Shown in pieces: positions 61,822-64,000 of a DNA stretch of 64,000 nucleotides. The position numbers and the translations under genes are program-made. This DNA is from Legionellaceae bacterium (GTDB lineage: Bacteria; Pseudomonadota; Gammaproteobacteria; Legionellales; Legionellaceae). The first letter of the stretch is position 1, and every line of letters starts with the position of its first letter. The notes under the pieces were generated by a model. It saw nothing but the letters and a program-made list of their open reading frames with translations. It was not told where the DNA came from and made no database searches. The stretch is from assembly GCA_030696305.1 (NCBI GenBank), contig JAUYSP010000025.1:1-64000 (forward strand). The letters run 5' to 3'.

Positions 61822-62767
61822 AGATTTTAGTAACGATGTTGAGGTTCGGTGGTGTCCAGGATGCGGTGATTACGCCATTTTAGCAGCCTTGCAACGCACA
61901 TTGCCAGAATTAGGACTAGCTCCCGAAAAACACGTTTTTGTTTCAGGAATAGGCTGCGCGGGACGGTTACCTTATTATATGAATACTTATGGATTTCATA
62001 CGATTCATGGTAGAGCATTAGCAGTAGCTACTGGATTGAAAGCATTGCGTGATGATTTAACTGTATGGGTTATCACTGGTGATGGGGATGCTTTAAGCAT
62101 TGGAGGCAATCATCTGATTCATTGCCTTCGTAGAAATGTAAACGTTAACATTTTGTTAATTAACAATCAGGTGTATGGCTTAACTAAAGGCCAATTTTCA
62201 CCTACTTCTCAACAAGGACAAATTACAAAAACGTCCCCCAACGGGGTAGCTTGCCAGCCGGTTAATCCATTGACATTAGCATTGGCAGCTGGCGCTAGCT
62301 TTGTTGCGCGAGCGGTAGACAAAGATCCAAATCAACTAGGTGCTATTTTAAAAGAAGCGAATGAACATGAAGGTTGTTCTTTCATTGAAATTTATCAGGA
62401 CTGTCATATTTTCAATGAAGGCGCATTTGATTCCTTTTCTTTAAAAGCAAATCGAGCAGAACATACGATTCAATTAAAAGAGGGCGAGCCTTTATTGTTT
62501 GGGCAAAATCACGATAAAGGATTGGCGTTAAACGGTGAAACATTAGAATGCGTTGCCAGTGAGCAGGCCTCAAGTTATCGTCATAACTCGAGCGATTTTA
62601 TAGCTGCGATGCGTTTAGCCAATTTAACTGCAGCGGAACACCCTGTACCAATTGGTGTCTATTATAAAAAACCGCGGGAAGTTTTTAACTTATCTTGTAA
62701 ATTCAAGAAAACAGTCAACGATCTTCCCGAGCTATTTCGTTCAAAAGCTAGCTGGTATAGCCGGTAG
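61796..62767 (+). CDS. korB: 2-oxoacid:acceptor oxidoreductase subunit beta
   Basis: This 323-residue thiamine diphosphate subunit pairs with the upstream subunit. It has the CxxC-type VRWCPGCGDYAILAAL, GIGCAGRLPYYMNTYGFHTIHGRALAVATG, the TPP motif ITGDGDALSIGGNHLIHCLRRNVNVNILLINNQVYGLTKGQ and SPTSQQGQITKTSPNG. With few Cys it binds one [4Fe-4S] cluster. The gene ends 27 nt inside the convergent unknown gene. The electron acceptor (ferredoxin) is not in the window. Confidence 0.93.
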   Translation: MNKTMYKREDFSNDVEVRWCPGCGDYAILAALQRTLPELGLAPEKHVFVSGIGCAGRLPYYMNTYGFHTIHGRALAVATGLKALRDDLTVWVITGDGDALSIGGNHLIHCLRRNVNVNILLINNQVYGLTKGQFSPTSQQGQITKTSPNGVACQPVNPLTLALAAGASFVARAVDKDPNQLGAILKEANEHEGCSFIEIYQDCHIFNEGAFDSFSLKANRAEHTIQLKEGEPLLFGQNHDKGLALNGETLECVASEQASSYRHNSSDFIAAMRLANLTAAEHPVPIGVYYKKPREVFNLSCKFKKTVNDLPELFRSKASWYSR

Positions 62768-63940
62768 GGTAATGCCTAAAGCTGCAACTGGCTCTTGTTC
62801 AAGAACTGGTTCATCCGTTAATGTGCTATTATAATCCTGAACATCAGCACAAAAATGAAACACTGGAACCACCGTAAGGGCACATAAAACAGTCAAGACA
62901 ACGGCTAATGTTTTACGAAGCAACTCCAACGCCACAAAAAGAATGACTAAGCTGTGACATATACCCGGTAGATTGGCTGTACATTTCAGCACGAAAGCCG
63001 CGGATGAATCGGGTTTTCGATATAATAAATCATATAACGAATAGGATAATTTCCGGGATAATAATGGAAATATTAGGAAATCCAACAAACCAAGCTGTCC
63101 GTTTAACGATACAATTTGCTTACGCTCTAGGTCAATAAATCCCTCTTTAAATAAATTATATAACAGGATCCGCTTATATGAAGGATCAGGGAGCTTAGAT
63201 AAGTATTTAAGTGCTTCAGTATTTGCTTCAAGTACAAAAGATCTTCTCGCCTCAGTTGCCCCCCCTAAGCTATCAGCTAGTTGGCCGAATGCATCACCGA
63301 TTGGTGCAAGAGATTCGCTCATTTTTATCAGAGTCAGCTCGAAGGAGGTTTTTGCGGGAGGGGCGAACCACATGCTGCCACTAATACTAAACTTAAGATT
63401 GGTCTCAATTGCCCACTCTCTACCTGTATTTTCTTTTACTACCTGCTTCAAAGCCTCTTTTTGATAAACAATGAATTGTTTTTTTCCCGCTTTATCTAAA
63501 AAGCTATAGCTCACTTCCTTCTCGTCTTGTTGTAAGAATATTATTTTTTTCACTGGAAGTTTTGCTTCGTTACTGTTGTTGTACGAAGTGACAATAAACT
63601 TCATACAGTTTACGGCGTTGTTTCGGATGTCATCAGGTATATCTTGTATGTAATCATTTATCTTATATTTATGTGTATTTTCCTCTTTATATAGATAAAT
63701 GGTATTTTCTTTTACAGAACTGTCTTTGTTTGGATGTTTATTCAGTATAGGATATGTAGGTTCATAAAGAATAAAGTCATATCGATCCCTCTCTAAACCA
63801 CCTGGAACTTGCCAAATATCCCATTCATCAATGTTGAAGTCTGAAAGCAGAGAGGCATCTTGTGGTGCTGGGTTAGTTTGGACATCTGTCGGAGTGATAT
63901 GTGATTCGGGGTAATGAATACCTAAAATTGCACGATACAT
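62741..63940 (-). CDS. Unrecognised protein with C-terminal hydrophobic region
   Basis: This 399-residue protein starts MYRAILGIHYPESHITPTDV; the ATG is near the right edge of the window, so an upstream neighbour is not visible. Residues 1-200 are soluble with mixed strands and helices. The C-terminal part has one or two hydrophobic helices (ICHSLVILFVALELL and LAVVLTVLCALTVVPVFHF at about residues 331-367), then a short acidic tail. No signal peptide is present. It overlaps korB by 27 nt. Soluble N-terminal domains with late membrane helices occur in host-targeted proteins, but this is only a possibility. Confidence 0.5.
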   Translation of the reverse strand: MYRAILGIHYPESHITPTDVQTNPAPQDASLLSDFNIDEWDIWQVPGGLERDRYDFILYEPTYPILNKHPNKDSSVKENTIYLYKEENTHKYKINDYIQDIPDDIRNNAVNCMKFIVTSYNNSNEAKLPVKKIIFLQQDEKEVSYSFLDKAGKKQFIVYQKEALKQVVKENTGREWAIETNLKFSISGSMWFAPPAKTSFELTLIKMSESLAPIGDAFGQLADSLGGATEARRSFVLEANTEALKYLSKLPDPSYKRILLYNLFKEGFIDLERKQIVSLNGQLGLLDFLIFPLLSRKLSYSLYDLLYRKPDSSAAFVLKCTANLPGICHSLVILFVALELLRKTLAVVLTVLCALTVVPVFHFCADVQDYNSTLTDEPVLEQEPVAALGITLPAIPASF

Positions 63941-64000
63941 AACCGAGCATCGTTGAAAATAAGTTAAGCTTGCATCGTGACGAGCTCGGTGTAATGGGCC

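Noticed and set aside
1-64000. CRISPR array or prophage
   Set aside because: No regularly spaced direct repeats, cas genes, or phage structural genes were seen.

Overview
This window is a low-GC gammaproteobacterial chromosome segment. It most resembles the Legionellales (Legionella / Coxiella / Berkiella-type bacteria). The pointers are a divergent CsrA paralogue, two tandem eukaryotic-like protein kinases, a YopJ-type acetyltransferase-like protein, a secreted S1/P1 nuclease, a GH18 chitinase, a Gfo/Idh (GnnA-like) dehydrogenase overlapping lpxB, and many unrecognised proteins of possible host-interaction type. This is inference from gene content; no rRNA or other taxonomic marker is present.

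Layout. 1-6.2 kb is accessory and decayed: rlmF, three unrecognised proteins, a secreted small cupin, an IS110-type transposase remnant, a vapBC toxin-antitoxin pair with a perfect 19-bp palindromic operator, and an ISL3-type transposase remnant. 6.28-12.52 kb has the signature of a genomic island integrated in the 3' end of tRNA-Arg(ACG). A 51-nt exact copy of the tRNA 3' half lies at the far end. The island carries an outer-membrane barrel, a broken GIY-YIG gene, an IS5-type insertion sequence, ExoD, a recombinase HTH remnant, and a two-component system followed by a periplasmic solute-binding protein. No integrase survives. 12.5-20.7 kb is core metabolism: tRNA-Arg and tRNA-Ser, fadI-fadJ, a csrA-like/PAP2 pair converging on fadJ with a 189-nt antisense overlap, a dicarboxylate/amino-acid symporter, and dapD-dapE.

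20.7-25.5 kb encodes a probable lipid A or glycan amino-sugar decoration route: an ArnC/FlmF-type glycosyltransferase, a GtrA membrane protein, a NaxD/YdjC-type deacetylase and an ArnT/FlmK-type transferase. 25.5-30.2 kb has a cystathionine synthase/lyase, an unrecognised protein, the YopJ-like protein and an AT-rich gap with three perfect DnaA boxes. 30.2-46 kb holds chitinase, ogt (apparently 5'-truncated from an Ada-like protein), riboflavin synthase, mutM, a 45-residue small protein, DAHP synthase, YchJ, a cupin, a Sel1/TPR-like protein, a PabA-PabB fusion, rhomboid-serS, corC-ybeY and gnnA-lpxB. 46-49.7 kb has the nuclease, the kinase pair and a small hydrophilic protein. 49.7-64 kb has pyruvate-dehydrogenase-type E1alpha/E1beta/E2, fadD, minC-lpxH with a downstream unknown, purine nucleoside phosphorylase, pdxJ-korA-korB, and a large unknown protein.

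Palindromic interspersed elements with TTGACAATT-type termini and GC-rich cores sit in many intergenic gaps. Envelope biology is a recurring theme (lpxB, lpxH, gnnA, the decoration cluster, PAP2, OMP, ExoD). Fatty-acid degradation (fadD, fadI, fadJ) and 2-oxoacid oxidation (PDH, KorAB) suggest growth on lipids and amino acids.
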